DNA of 64,000 bases from Dryomyza anilis (GCA_951804985.1 OX638135.1:66483931-66547930), one strand, 5' to 3'; numbered from the stretch's first letter, positions 23,057 to 34,554 are shown. Translations and numbers: made by a program. The notes: generated by a model from the sequence alone, not told the origin.

Positions 23057-24156
23057 CACATATCGACGCCCCTTACGAAAACTATTATATTAAAATTGTC
23101 TTACGAAAAAAAGTATATATCACTTTTAAACGAATACGATTTCATTTTTACTTAAATAACGAATATTATAATGTTCTCAAAATTTCACAGAAAATTAGTA
23201 CAACAAAGAGTTTTCTGTGGAAAATTATTATGTTTCAAATTTATAGACGGAAATTGGAGCTTTTTATTAAAAAAGATATATTTTCAAAATCATATTGCGT
23301 TGCTTTAATGTTTTGATATATGTCATTTGTAAAATTTGTTTGACAAAATTCGAAATAATTACGTTATAATGATATAAAATATGCATTACCATATACTATG
23401 TAGGTGACTCAGAAGATTAGTGTGTTGGAATACAAGCAGAAACGTCGTTGGTTCAAACACCAGCGAATGCAACATCAAAAAAATAAATAGAAAATATTTT
23501 TCTTCACCGCGCCTACCTCTTGGTAGATGATCTTCGAGAGTAAAAACATCAGCCATGAAAAGTTATGATTCGGCGTTAAACTGTAGGTTCCGCTATTTCA
23601 GTAAAAATGTAACATGTTTAAATGGTGAAACTGTTCAGCCTAAGTTCTTCAGAACTGTATCGCTAAAATAGGATTATTGTAATTATTATTAGGACCGTAG
23701 ACATGTCCATTTTTAGGATTTTCGAGTTCATTTGTTATTGTCTCCTAAGAAATCTAGACTGTTACAGAAAATTTAGGTTTAATTTCAGGACTGATATAAG
23801 TTTTCAATGGTCTGTGGTCTTTTAAAACGATTACATATATTTATTAAATACTGTAATATGTACAGGTTTTATATGAAGGCCCCAATCATAAATGCATTAT
23901 TCATGTTCAACAAAAGATTCCAATCTTTTCTCGCAAAATTTGAATCATTTTTATATTCGTAGATACACGGATATACATACGCATATTCTCAGAAATATCA
24001 AAAACATAATTGAGTTCCTGGCAAAACCATAAAACGTATTATTTTTCTCATCAAAAACAATAACATACTTTTATTTTGAACCTCAAAAAATAACGTATTT
24101 ATTTTCGTAAGGAAAAAAATATATAATAGTTTTCGTAAGGGGCGTCGATATATGTG
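23057..24156. mobile_element. TIR element of about 1.1 kb, possibly Tc1/mariner-like, containing an old SINE
   Basis: The ends CACATATCGACGCCCCTTAC (23,057 onward) and the inverted copy at about 24,118-24,156 match over about 38 bp, apart from a 2-bp AT indel, and TA flanks both sides. No transposase frame is seen. SINE copy B lies inside. Confidence 0.5.
23400..23690 (+). mobile_element. tRNA-derived SINE, copy B (diverged)
   Basis: It follows copy A along its length: the B-box-like GGTTCAAACAC, then CACCGCGCCTACCTCT, ACTGTAGGT and the 3' end with GAACTGTATCGC and an ATT-rich tail. Divergence is much higher than expected for a recent insertion, and the A-box is eroded. Confidence 0.7.
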
Positions 24157-24225
24157 TAACAAGATCATTAGCTGACGCGAACGCTCTTGTCTGCGCCATT
24201 TTAGAAGACTCTACAGAAAAGAAAA

Positions 24226-24251
24226 CTTGCATATTTAAATAAATATGCAAG
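24226..24251. repeat. Perfect 26-nt palindromic hairpin
   Basis: CTTGCATATTTA and TAAATATGCAAG form a perfect 12-bp stem with a 2-nt centre. It lies in unannotated sequence (24,157-24,359) between the TIR element and the next DINE/mini-me copy. Function unknown. Confidence 0.7.
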
Positions 24252-24359
24252 AGGCGGATTATTGGTGAATGTGAATTTAATTTGTGTGCAATTGAAATGA
24301 CATCTCCCAAGATGTACATTCATGTTTGCGGACATTCGTTAACAGTTTTGAACTTTTTT

Positions 24360-25088
24360 ATACCCTACACTAAGAGTGAAAGGGTATATTCAGTTTGGTA
24401 CGCCGTTTGTAACACCCAGAAGGAAGCATCTCCGGTATGGAAAAGTATATATATTCTTGATCAGCAGGACCTCCTGAGTCGATTTAGCGATGTCCGTCTG
24501 TCCGTCTGTCTGTCCGTCTGTCTGTCCGTCTGTCTGTCTGTCTGTTGAAATCCCTACTACTTTTAAAATTGAAGAGCTAGATAAATGAAACTTATAACTT
24601 AGATTACTAATATACCTACGCTGTATGTGCGAAAAAATTGGCGAGATCGGTCCATTGTGACCTATGATCCGACCACTTATGTTCAAATACCTCATATAAA
24701 ATGTACATATAAAGATCAATTTTTATGTATACGTGCTTAGGTAAACTTTTTTGGTCAAATATATATTGATATCATGCTCAAATACATTATAATAATGTTT
24801 TCCGGCAAAAAGACTTGTGGTTCACAAAAAAAAAAAAATCGAAATTCGGTACACCTACCCATTTGTAAATATGGGTATCAAATGAATGGAAATTCTTCAG
24901 CGGTTGAATGTTTGTAGTTATTTTCAGGATTCGTATACCCTGGTGACCTATATATCACTTTGAATGGTAACCACACATATGTGTAGGGTATTTATAGTCG
25001 GCTTAGACCGACTATAATTTTGATAATCCTAACTATCATAATTACACCTACTTTAAAATTTCCCATGTGATCTAACCTTCCCAACTGG
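24360..25088 (+). mobile_element. DINE/mini-me type (Helentron-like) element
   Basis: Starts ATACCCTACACTAAGAG and ends CCCAACTGG, followed by TT. It has a (TA)n run, the TTCTTGATCAGCA core, the cleanest (GTCY)n tract in the window (about 24,493-24,545), the inverted subterminal GTGTAGGGTAT (about 24,980) and the palindrome TATAGTCGG...CCGACTATA. The same family as 4,989-5,689 and 38,829-39,698. Confidence 0.75.
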
Positions 25089-26840
25089 TTTATTTTGTGT
25101 ACAGAATTTTTTTCACATTTGCAAATTATAATAAATCGTATCAAATAAAACGTATAATAATGCAATGTCAAAATTTGTCGAAATAATTATTTAAGTATCT
25201 AATTTTTTAATCTCATTGATTTATCTCGTATATAAGACTTTGATTTTAGCTTTTCAAAATTGGGATAAATTAAATTCATTGATTTTATACTAAATTATAT
25301 ATTATGTTTTGTAAATAGAATTATATTAAGAGCTCTGGAATGAATTTTATATCGTCTCGTTTGCAGTACTATTACAAAAAAGTGATTTTTAGCCAATCCC
25401 GGGATTAGTTCTTTTTAATCCCGGGATTTTCGGGACTAGAAAATGATCGGGATCCCGGGATCCCGAATCCCGGGATTGTATTCCCTAAGTACATGCTACT
25501 CAGAAAATAAAATGGTTCATAATATTAACGAATCCTGTTCATAGAGGCAAATGCATACGTTTTAATGCAAGATACAATGTGGCAATGTACATTGTCTTGT
25601 AACTTGTTTGTGAATTTAATGATCAGTTCATTTCCAGTAAGAATCTGCGTTCATAATACGCACAAATAAATTTAATGAATTTTTTCACACTTCAATGAAT
25701 TATATTCATTGCAATACTGCAGTAGACATTTTTCATGTTCGTTTTTCGTGTTCGTTTCTAGTAGCGTTAGCTGCGCTCTGCTCATCAAAAACTTGTACTG
25801 CTACAAAAAACATTTATTTAATTCGCAAAAAGCTGGGACAAATTGCGAATTAATACTTTTATATTTAATGTATATATTAATTGAATTTACATTCAAATAA
25901 TGAAAAGAAAAAATTAAAACAAAACTTTCTGAATTCATAATTCATTTTGCGTTTATGATCTCGTTCATTAGAGTATGCATTCGATTCATAGCGACTATGA
26001 ACTCTCGCATTCACTATAGCTAAAGAAATATTCATTGTGAATATGAATATTTGTCATTCTGTTTAATGATCCGTACATTGTAATTCAATGAATTTGTACA
26101 TTGAAGTATTACCGAAGATTCGTTGTTACAATGAACAGTTACATTGGACCAATTTTAACGAAATATTCTTTGTGATAATGTACTTTTTCATTGTAGATAT
26201 GTACTTTTTTGGTTCAGTGTAGCTGGACAAAATTTTTTTTTTGATTTTATCTGTTGTATTGGATGCTATTAACAATATAATTAAATTATAAATGACATAT
26301 GGTACTTTTTATGTTATAAAAAATAAATTATAATTTTAAAATTTATAACTGAGTAGTACGACGGGAATACTGCATGTAGTGCTTTTATAGACCACTTTAT
26401 GATCTGAGTATATATATGTGAAGTTATTTAGCGTCAACATAATACACCAAAGCTCATTCTCATGTTATTTCCGGACAAATTAGATTTTTTATCATTTATT
26501 TTACAATTATTTTCTCTAACAACTCAAATCAATTTTACACCATGTAATCGTCCTGATAACCGTAAATCTATTTCTGCAGGTGTTGTAATTTCACATGCTC
26601 TATGAACTCTATGACTTTGAATGAAAAATTGCAGACATTTTTTAAGGGCCTCTAAACTTTTAAAAGCTTAGAACCTCTTGATGCATATGGTTGCGGGATA
26701 AATTTTGATAGAATTAATTTATTTAATCGATATTTAGCCATTTGCTATTATGATTTATAAAACGTTCACTTTTTTACAAATGGTGATCATTTTTCATCAA
26801 ATTTCCCGCACACACTTACTAATTTTAATTTTATTTATAT
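25089..26840. other. AT-rich DNA with the second AATCCCGGGATT cluster
   Basis: The palindrome AATCCCGGGATT occurs at 25,395-25,406, 25,417-25,428 and 25,466-25,477, with a GGGATCCCGGGATCCC variant between. From about 25,500 to 26,220 there are many TTCATTGTA-like motifs, with ends reminiscent of the CACAGAAAA family. No gene is seen. Confidence 0.5.
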
Positions 26841-27373
26841 TGTTACGAAAATTCAGCCTACGGAAAACTGTTCTACAAGTTCGTATCTCTGGATTGTGTA
26901 CAAAATAAAAACACTCTTATGTTTGGTTTAAATTATAACAATTAACTTTATTAATTCACTTTAATAAACAACTTTACTAATAATAAATTCTAACAACTGC
27001 TGCATGTCCACAATTTAAATTGACATTTATCACACGAGATGCACTCTACCACTTTACAATCACTACTGAAGTGAAGTAACTCTGATGCGGCTCCCTTATA
27101 TACTGCATGCATCAGTTCGACACGTTTCGACAAGCTTCGACTTGTTTCGAGAACCTTCTACTCGTTTCGTGAATGACGCATGCTATTGGCATCTCATTCG
27201 AACTCATGTGTTTTAATGCGCTGATCTTCCATCTCTTTCTCGCACACTGCCTCAGTGCGCTGAATGATCTTCCGTCTCTTTCTAACACATGATTAGTGCG
27301 CTGAATTGTCTTGCGTCTCATTTATTATTGTTGATTGCTTGCACAGTGGAGCAAATTACCTCTTTTCGTAACA
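26841..27373 (-). mobile_element. Solo LTR of a Ty3/gypsy-type retrotransposon (533 bp)
   Basis: It runs TGTTACGAAAA...TTTTCGTAACA, so it has TG...CA ends in a short inverted repeat. A 4-bp duplication, ATAT, flanks it (26,837-26,840 and 27,374-27,377), as expected for Ty3/gypsy integration. No internal region follows on either side, so it arose by LTR-LTR recombination. It contains its own promoter (listed separately) and A/T-rich sequence with AATAAA-like signals. Confidence 0.85.
27095..27102 (-). promoter_or_regulatory. TATA box of the solo LTR
   Basis: On the minus strand TATATAAG is followed by GGGAGCCGC; about 30 bases further is TTCACTTCAGT, a plausible initiator. This is the usual U3/R organisation of an insect gypsy-type LTR. 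Activity is inferred. Confidence 0.6.
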
Positions 27374-28023
27374 ATATTATGATTTTTCTGTAATATTTTC
27401 TATGTCCATTTATGATGTTATTTAATAAAACAGATTTTATATTTTTTTTCTTTGTGATATTTTAGTCATTCATTCAAGATTTCCAATTTTGAAATTGAAC
27501 AACACTCTCTACAAAATACAAAAAAAGTAATACTTGGACTCCACTGTCTTACCCTAATGGAAATTCGCCCGATGCGCCATCAGGAAATGGTCGGGTTTTT
27601 ATCGGGTAAGCCCTATTAGAGCAAACATGGTCATTGCCTTGTCATGACCTTATCATGTACACCATACCAGGGTTTACATTATCTAAATAGTGAGTGGTCC
27701 CGGCCAAAGCTACATTACTTGTTCCTCTTAAGGAAATTTTCATCGGGTAATGGTCGGGAGGAAAACCCAAAACATTTTTTTATTGAACGAGAATCTACCA
27801 GAAATGTTTTACCATTATTATGGCCATATTTTAATGAAATCTTTACATTTAAATGTCATTTTGCACCATATGTACATAAATTGATCACACTTTCATTTTC
27901 TTATCTTAAATTTAAAATATAAATTATAATTTTCCAAATGTAAATATAATGTTTTAAAATGAAAGCAAATATTATCATTGAAATGATCATTTTATCAGTT
28001 GTATTAAAATGGCATTTTTATAA
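27374..28023. other. AT-rich DNA, no gene recognised
   Basis: A GGTCGGG / ATCGGGTAA motif recurs near 27,587-27,606 and 27,740-27,758. No other structure is recognised. Confidence 0.4.
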
Positions 28024-28449
28024 CACGGGGTCTACACCAGCCATCTCCCATGACCTAGCAAATGACAAGCTTGCATGATGACTCGTGGAGACTACAAATG
28101 CCTAGTCATAATCTCTTACTAGCCATAGATGAAAAGATTTATGTCTTGCTTTCTATGTCTGGCTAAATGTTTGTCATTAACTGTCATAGATTTTTTTTTT
28201 ATATCTAGTGTGTTTTTGAAAAAAAAACATTGTGGTTCGTTCGGTTTTAAAATTTTAACCACATTTAAAATGGATTGAAAATTTTATTATTTGTGTTTAT
28301 TTCAAAATTTTTAAATTGTTTGGACGTCGTTGACATTTGTTGGCAAGACATACAATGCCCAACCAACAAGATTAAACATTCGTATGGCTAGCAGATTTTT
28401 AGTTTTGTCATAGTTATGTCTTAGAATTATGGCAGGTGTAGACACCGTG
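28024..28449. mobile_element. PIF/Harbinger-type MITE (426 bp)
   Basis: Termini CACGGGGTCTACACCAGCC and, inverted, CACGGTGTCTACACCTGCC match at 17 of 19 bases. A 3-bp TAA flanks both ends (28,021-28,023 and 28,450-28,452), the TWA duplication typical of PIF/Harbinger. There is no coding sequence. Confidence 0.75.
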
Positions 28450-29494
28450 TAAAGCTCATTTAAATTATTGTATAGTAACAATAAACATCAGCAGTATATA
28501 CGAACAACTGTAAAATAATTTACCTCGTCCACAGTCAAATTAATATTGGAATGAAAATATATTACATGCAAAGTATTAAAATAATAAATAGTAATTATAT
28601 TTCTCAATATTAGTAATTTGTATTACTATACGTAGCAGGGTTTTATAAATTTTAATCTGTCGATTTACAATCTTTATAGTGCCTACATTCCGATCGAAAA
28701 ACTTATATACCGCTGCAAATCGGATGTAGGCAGGCCACCCGACCCAAATTGAATGTGCCTTTGAGCACACAAAAAATCGAAAATTTTGTCGATTTATTAT
28801 TTTTTAGTTTATAAATAAATGATAATATTACTGCTTAAACAAATAAAGCAATTAAAACCATTCATGTTTTGTTATAAACAATTATGTCCTCGTTTAGTGG
28901 TTTTCGTTCAAATAACAATAAAAATTGTTCATTTGTTTCCTATATTTTGTGTGATGATTGTAGTTTAATCGTGAATAGCAATACTTTTGAGCCAAATTGT
29001 TAAATTTATTTATTTTGGCATCTTACATTGTGATCCCTCATCGATAACTGCCATACCAAGATCAACTTTTCTTTCAACAACAACAGCGGCATCTCATCGC
29101 CCAGCAAACAACGCATTGGCTGCCCGTGTGAAAAAACTAAAACCGCAGCGACGACTGATGCTAATGCATTTACTCACATTTTTAACCGTGAAAACATTAT
29201 ATGCACTTTTGTGCATATAATAAGAAAATTAAATTGCAAATTGTAGCAAAAGCTGGAAGTTTTCAGCGCATTTTTTGAAACACACCAACAAAACAGAAGG
29301 CGCACACAAAACGAAAGCCGTAAAATGCCAAACGACAATTAAAAAGGTCAGGAATCAGTTTCTGATGTTGAAGTATTTTTTAAATAGATTTTTTTTTTTG
29401 ATCAAAAAGACTTTCCCGAAAAAAATGTCTAGCTAAATGAGCTGCTCTCAACGCCCATGTTCACCGCATATGACGGAGGCGGCGATGCCGAGCA
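28450..29494. other. AT-rich DNA with a small hairpin
   Basis: GCCTACATTCCGAT and ATCGGATGTAGGC (about 28,681-28,731) form an imperfect hairpin with one bulge. The stretch 29,040-29,190 is less AT-rich and could be decayed coding sequence, but I do not recognise it. The 29,440-29,494 part precedes the relic described next. Confidence 0.4.
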
Positions 29495-29662
29495 ACCCGC
29501 TACGAAGAGTACGCGCCCGGCACCAATGTCATGTGTCTGCCCACGGGTGCGGAGAAGATCAAGATGGTAAAACCTTATTTCCATCCAATCGGGGGCCGCG
29601 GCGTTCTACGACCTCTTGATACAATGCAACAGGAGACAGCGACCTTGTCGCCAATAAACTAA
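29495..29662 (+). pseudogene. GC-rich coding relic of unknown origin (55 codons)
   Basis: A frame is open from 29,495 to a TAA at 29,660-29,662 and contains RYEEYAPGTNVMCLPTG and KIKMVKPYFHP. Base composition is far less AT-rich than the surroundings, and the peptide is complex rather than repetitive. The 5' side (29,442-29,490) is also open and GC-rich but in another frame (it includes LLSTPMFTAYDGGG), consistent with a frameshift in an old coding exon. I cannot name the protein. No start codon context is convincing. Confidence 0.35.
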
Positions 29663-29969
29663 AAATAATTGTCATTAATTAACAAAAAAAAAAAGTACAA
29701 GAAATTTACAATTTTCAAACAATTTGTATTTTTGGTTTGTTTACATCATCATATGTTACTTCTGTCATTTTCAGCATGTCGGAATGTTGCATTGTTTAGC
29801 ACTATTTGTAGTACTTTTTTCAATTAAAAATACGAAATACTACGAGAGTTTATAATTTTAAAATTGAACCATTTTAATTTTTTTAAACTCTAGATTTTTG
29901 ATAATTAATACAATTCTGTTAAATGATCATAAAAAAATGTAAGTTAAAATTTGACATTTTAAACTCTAA
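29663..29969. other. AT-rich spacer
   Basis: No gene or repeat recognised between the coding relic and the MITE that follows. Confidence 0.5.
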
Positions 29970-30221
29970 GGGCCGTTTTCACTATGTTCGGTTACGTTAA
30001 AATTTATCTGTACGTTTGTTAACTGGCAGATAGCCTAACTTTCAGAATAAGGTTTCCGTTAAATATTTTCGTTTTCACCAACATAAATTATTTAACTTCC
30101 TATTAGAAGGATACTGTAATAGATTTTCTGTCATATCTGGCAACTAATTGACATAAATAAACTAATTAAAATTGAGTTAAAGTGGAAGTTTTTATTTAAC
30201 TAGATATTGTGAAAACGGCCC
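29970..30221. mobile_element. PIF/Harbinger-type MITE (252 bp)
   Basis: The ends are GGGCCGTTTTCACTAT and, inverted, GGGCCGTTTTCACAAT; TAA flanks both sides (29,967-29,969 and 30,222-30,224). The interior is AT-rich and non-coding. Its TIR is unrelated in sequence to the MITE at 28,024. Confidence 0.8.
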
Positions 30222-30384
30222 TAAGTTAATTTAAAAAATCAGTACAAATAAAATTCTCAAAAAGTTAAATTACAATAGTTATTAAAAACCCTGTTACTGC
30301 AGTAAACCCTGACACAACAGAAAAGAGCAAACAAATTGTTTACATTTTGGTGAAAGTTTACTTCAATAAAAATGTTTTTGCGTG

Positions 30385-30831
30385 TAAAGGATCTAAAGAT
30401 GATGAGGAGCGATGAAATAAGGTATGTCGAGGTTTCTAGATCCACACAAACTTGTACTAATGTTCAATGCTTTACAGAGACATGCGCGATCAGATATTCA
30501 ACATCATCAAACTGACGAGCAGAAATGTCGAAGGGTCCCGTGGCGGCGGTTAAGCTGCAGAGGTCCACCGCATCGCAGGTGATGAACTAAAAAAACAATA
30601 AAAAAATGGAGGCGAAGGGCACCAATCGTTCCATGGACATTAAAATTAAAAACTACAAAACGATTTAAACTATTAAATTGATTTTTATTTTGTAGAGTGT
30701 TGCTGTCCTTCTGACGTCGCTATGGACTGGTCGGCCGCAATGGTCTGGGCAAAACAACGCTGTTGTGCATGATCTCCGTTGCGTCATGCCACAGGACGCG
30801 CAGTGATTATTTTGACTACTCGTCGCGACGC
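30385..30831 (+). pseudogene. Fragment of an ABC-F type ATPase gene (relic)
   Basis: At 30,715-30,768 the frame reads RRYGLVGRNGLGKTTLL, a P-loop (Walker A, GxxGxGKT) in the exact context typical of eukaryotic ABC-F proteins (ABCF/GCN20 class), which are soluble tandem-ATPase proteins acting in translation. Upstream, 30,601-30,650 reads MEAKGTNRSMDIKIKN, fitting the start of the first ATPase domain, and 30,470-30,600 is GC-richer and coding-like. Between 30,421 and 30,477 a stretch with AAG|GTATGT and TTTACAG looks like a short intron, so this may descend from a genomic rather than a processed copy. There are stops and frameshifts throughout, and only the first P-loop region is present. The identification rests on a short motif. 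Confidence 0.5.
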
Positions 30832-30950
30832 GTCGATAGTGGATGATAGCAGATACACTTCTCAGTTTTTATTATTCCTATATCATTTCGTACAAATCGA
30901 CCGAATCGTTTCCTTTGTTGTTTACAATTCCAAAGAAAAGTGCGCCGCAG

Positions 30951-31082
30951 GTACTTAATGATATTTTGTTCGTGTTTAATTTTGAATTCACTCATTGAAA
31001 AATATGTTTTATAATTTTTATTCAAATAGATTTTTTCATTTCATAAAATTGTTTCAACGTTTTATTTAATTCACATTTTTAA
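30951..31082 (+). repeat. 5' LTR remnant of the Ty3/gypsy element
   Basis: It shares with the 3' LTR a block beginning GATATTTTGTT, continuing ATTCACTCATTGAAAAATAT and ending AATTCACATTTTTA. The upstream TGTTAGAAC end found in the 3' LTR is absent, so the 5' side was lost. Confidence 0.7.
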
Positions 31083-31111
31083 TATTTGGCGACGAGAATT
31101 GTTTTCATAAT

Positions 31112-31830
31112 ATGGATATCAATTGCTTATTAGAGCTCCTGAAGCAAATTCAATTTGCAAATCAGCAATTTCTTGCACAAATGGTAGCACCAAATAAGGA
31201 GGTAATATCGAACGCATTGGAAAAGTATACAACGCAAGCTATTCCCATTTTCCGAAGTTTTGACAAAATCTTGGACAAGTGGTCAACATATTCCCTCAAT
31301 TGGAGCAGCATTTTGAGGCAAATGGAGTCCAAGATGAAGGTACAAAGAGAGCGTGCTTGCTTAGCTGGATCGGAAGTGAGTCACTCGAACTGCTTCCAAA
31401 ACTTTTCGATGGAAAAGTAAAAGAAAAGTCGTTCACTGAGCTAACGTTGAAGTTAGGCGAACATTTTGTTCAGAAAGAACATGTTCTCGCAGCTCGTTTC
31501 AAATTTTATCGCACATTAATAAAATTCGATCAAATTCGTGATATGATTGCCATTCACCTGTATGGAATGAACCTGTATGGAAATGAAAGGCGATTCAAGT
31601 ACATCAGTAGTTAATGCAATTCATCACACATCAAGTCCTTCACAGCGTTCACAGCGTACGGTGGAAGAGGTCGTAGTCAAAGTCGCAGTCAAAATCGCAG
31701 TCAAAGTCGTAGACATTCTCAAAAACGAAGTTTCATTCAAGACACACGTAAATCATGTTGGACACTTCGGTGTGTGATCTTTGTTCCAAAACGGGTCACA
31801 TTTCATCAGTGTGTCAGTCAGCATCAGTTC
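31112..31830 (+). pseudogene. gag region of the Ty3/gypsy element, frameshifted
   Basis: The frame starts with an ATG at 31,112 and runs to about 31,280, then continues in another frame with QLEQHFEANGV, LLSWIG and LLPKLFDGK, the conserved core of this gag family. A further frameshift leads to a basic, serine/arginine-rich segment (31,640-31,740) and one CCHC zinc knuckle, CDLCSKTGHISSVC, at about 31,771-31,812. Gag would package the element's RNA. At least two frameshifts; not functional. Confidence 0.7.
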
Positions 31831-31984
31831 AACACAATCGGAATTCAAGTTCAAGGAAACAAGATTCAAGAAATAAACATACTCAAGAAAATGTTCATAG
31901 TTTAAGCGACGTGGAATTCGAAACTATTGGCCAAGTCGACGTATTAAATCCGTCCTGCGCAGAAGTTCATGAAGTTAAATCCGA

Positions 31985-32614
31985 AAACCATTTCAAGTCG
32001 ATACTGGTGCGTCATGCACTTTGGTTGGTCTTTCCGGTTATACACAATTGGTAAACCCTCCATGTTCTTCAACCGAAAAAAATTTAAAGACTTATGGTGG
32101 AAACATTTTGCCATTAAAAGGAATCGCGTATGTAGACGTCACGTGGAAATAACCGCAAGCAGACAATTGGATTGGTTTCGCAAATTAAATTTTCATATTC
32201 AAAACCCAGTCGTTAAAGAACATGCTAATCAATGCAGTTTTTCCAACACATGTCAGATGTCACAGACAAATTTGATATCTTCACTGTCAAATCTAGTAGA
32301 TCAGCACTCTCGGATATTTACTCTTGAATTAGGTCACTGTTCATCTTTTAAAGCACATATCAATCTTAAACCAAACACAAACCAAAATTCTACAAGCCGT
32401 ATAATCTGCCTTTTGCACAGTATGACGAGGTACGCGCGGAAATCGATCGATTAGTTACAATAAATGTCCTGAAACCAGTTAATTCAAGCGAATAGGTTGC
32501 GCCGATTGTAGTTGTTAAAAAACGTAATGCAAAAAAACCTAATGGCAAAGTAATGCTTTGTGCAGATTTTAAAGTAACCTTAAATTCGCAAATTGAGATT
32601 GATCGGTATTCAAT
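31985..32614 (+). pseudogene. Protease and N-terminal reverse transcriptase of the Ty3/gypsy element
   Basis: The aspartic protease motif VDTGASCTLVG is at about 31,997-32,030. After further frameshifts the RT N-terminus reads FAQYDEVRAEIDRL, then VLKPVNSSE, a TAG at about 32,492, then CADFKVTLNSQIEIDRYS, where it is cut by the hAT element at 32,615. The sequence resumes at 37,146 with the continuous next residues PRIEELF. Inactive. Confidence 0.75.
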
Positions 32615-33689
32615 CACGGTTGCCACTCTTGGTAACTTACAACCAAAATTAGTAACTTTTTTTTAGCTTGGTAACTTTATAATCATTTTGGTAACTTTTC
32701 GATATGACAATAATAAATTAAAAATTTTTATAAAATATATATATGCTTAATTTTCGTATTCTTATTGAATCGAAAAATTAGATAAATTTCTTTGTTAATA
32801 TATGAAATGTAATTAGAAATAGATAAATATATATAAATATATTTTGTAAATGAATGGCGCCACTATCCTACGAAACAAACAAATTATTGTCATGGGTAGT
32901 ACAATCATAAAATGTAAAAAAACAACAAAAACAATTTTTTTACTCAACGTTTCGTTTGAGTACGTATGGGCAAAAATGAGCAAAAACGTTCGCATGCAAG
33001 GTTTTTAAATCTCACGTCTACACTAATAAAAATATATATCTGGAAATTAGAGATTCTTAAAGAGATTTCCTTGCGAAATCGAGTGGAATACAGTTTTTTT
33101 TATTACTGGTACCTGCATCGATACTCTTAATTTTAAAAGTATATTCGTTCAATATTTTGTAAAATATTTATGATGCGTAGAAATTAAATAATGTTTGCTT
33201 TTTTATTTTAATACAAACTTGGTCATCAGCTTTGTACATGTATAAAAACATATAAGTTGACATTTTTTTTCTAAATTCCAAAATTTTTAAAAATTGTTAT
33301 GTTTTAAAAAAACACACTTTTTTAGAGGTGTTCCTCCATATAAGAGAAACACTTTTTCTATAAAATTTTGTATCAATTATAAAGTTTTAAAGGTAGGATT
33401 AACATAAGGACTTTTTGTGAGCGCTTTACATATTATTCAAAATTGCGTTTGACCATTTCTAATAGATGTGAGAAATCAATTTTAATTTAATTATTGTTCC
33501 AAATTTCTTTATAGATTTATTATAGCAAATTTTTTTAGTAACATTATAAGACGTACTTTTTCAATTTAAATCACTTTTAATTCAGTAACAAATAGCAGGG
33601 GTAGTTTATTATCTTCAAATGGCGAGAATTTGAAGACAATTTAAGATGCGGATGGCTCATTTCAGGAATCGTACCTAGACAGTTCACCG

Positions 33690-33810
33690 AAAGACATTTG
33701 CTCGAAGACGTTTGATCGAATGCCGTTTGCCCGCATTGTAAGTTTGCCCGAATGGACGTTTGACCGAATGGACATTTGGCGGAATGGACATTTGACCGAA
33801 TGGACGTAGT
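33690..33810 (-). repeat. Short inverted array of the hAT minisatellite
   Basis: TTTGACCGAATGGAC-type units are the reverse complement of the units at 34,555-35,075. In copy A only the outermost unit (CACCGAAAGCCATTTGCTCGAAG, split here: ends near 16,008) remains. The two arrays of copy B could pair as a large stem. Confidence 0.7.
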
Positions 33811-33952
33811 GGGCTTCTTTAGAAGTCTAATTGTGCCATTTGTGGTTGTCCGTGAACCCCAAAAAGGGGTAAAAAACCGAATCGATAGCAGGCCTTGAAG
33901 TGGTTCAAGTGGTTGTGTATCATTATTACACGAGTATTACAACAAAAATTTA

Positions 33953-33955
<3 letters not shown>

Positions 33956-34018
<63 letters not shown>

Positions 34019-34020
34019 TT
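33956..34020. repeat. (TA)n microsatellite followed by a T-run
   Basis: About 27 TA units, then about 11 T. Present only in hAT copy B. Confidence 0.9.
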
Positions 34021-34554
34021 TAATTTTGTTCTGAAAGAACTTTCTTTGTCTAATTTTTATTTTTAATATTTTTTGGATATAACATGTTTAAACCACTTTT
34101 CATATATTATAAACAAAAATCGTTTTTTAATCGGGTCATGACAACTTCAAATTGTACAATTAGACCGTAATAGGTTCCACAATATAATTTATTTTTGGAA
34201 AAAATAAATCGATTGTTCAATCTCTTTTGATGTTTATGAACCACTCCAAATAGCGCCATTCAACTTCTAAAGAGGCCCGCTATCGAATTCCGTTATAAAC
34301 AAATTCTGGTTTTGACCCCTTTTTGGAATACATGGACAATTGGATTTTCACAATAAAAAACACGTTGGTCAAAAAATGTGGTCAAAAATCGATTTTTGGT
34401 CTCCATTTGGGGTTTATCCACTCCAAATAGCACCATTCGACTTCTAAAGCAGCCCGTAATCGATTTCTGTAATAAAAAATGTTGTTAAAAAACACTTTTT
34501 GGGTGCCATGCAACACTTCAAATGGCACCATTAGAATCCAATTAGCCAATCTAC

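Noticed and set aside
28987..29220. A 77-codon gene
   Set aside because: Open by chance in AT-rich DNA; the only complex part (about 29,060-29,190) has no recognisable motif and no frame-independent support.
33956..34010. The (TA)n run as part of a mini-me element
   Set aside because: No TTCTTGATCAGC core or GTCY tract is adjacent; it is a simple microsatellite in hAT copy B.
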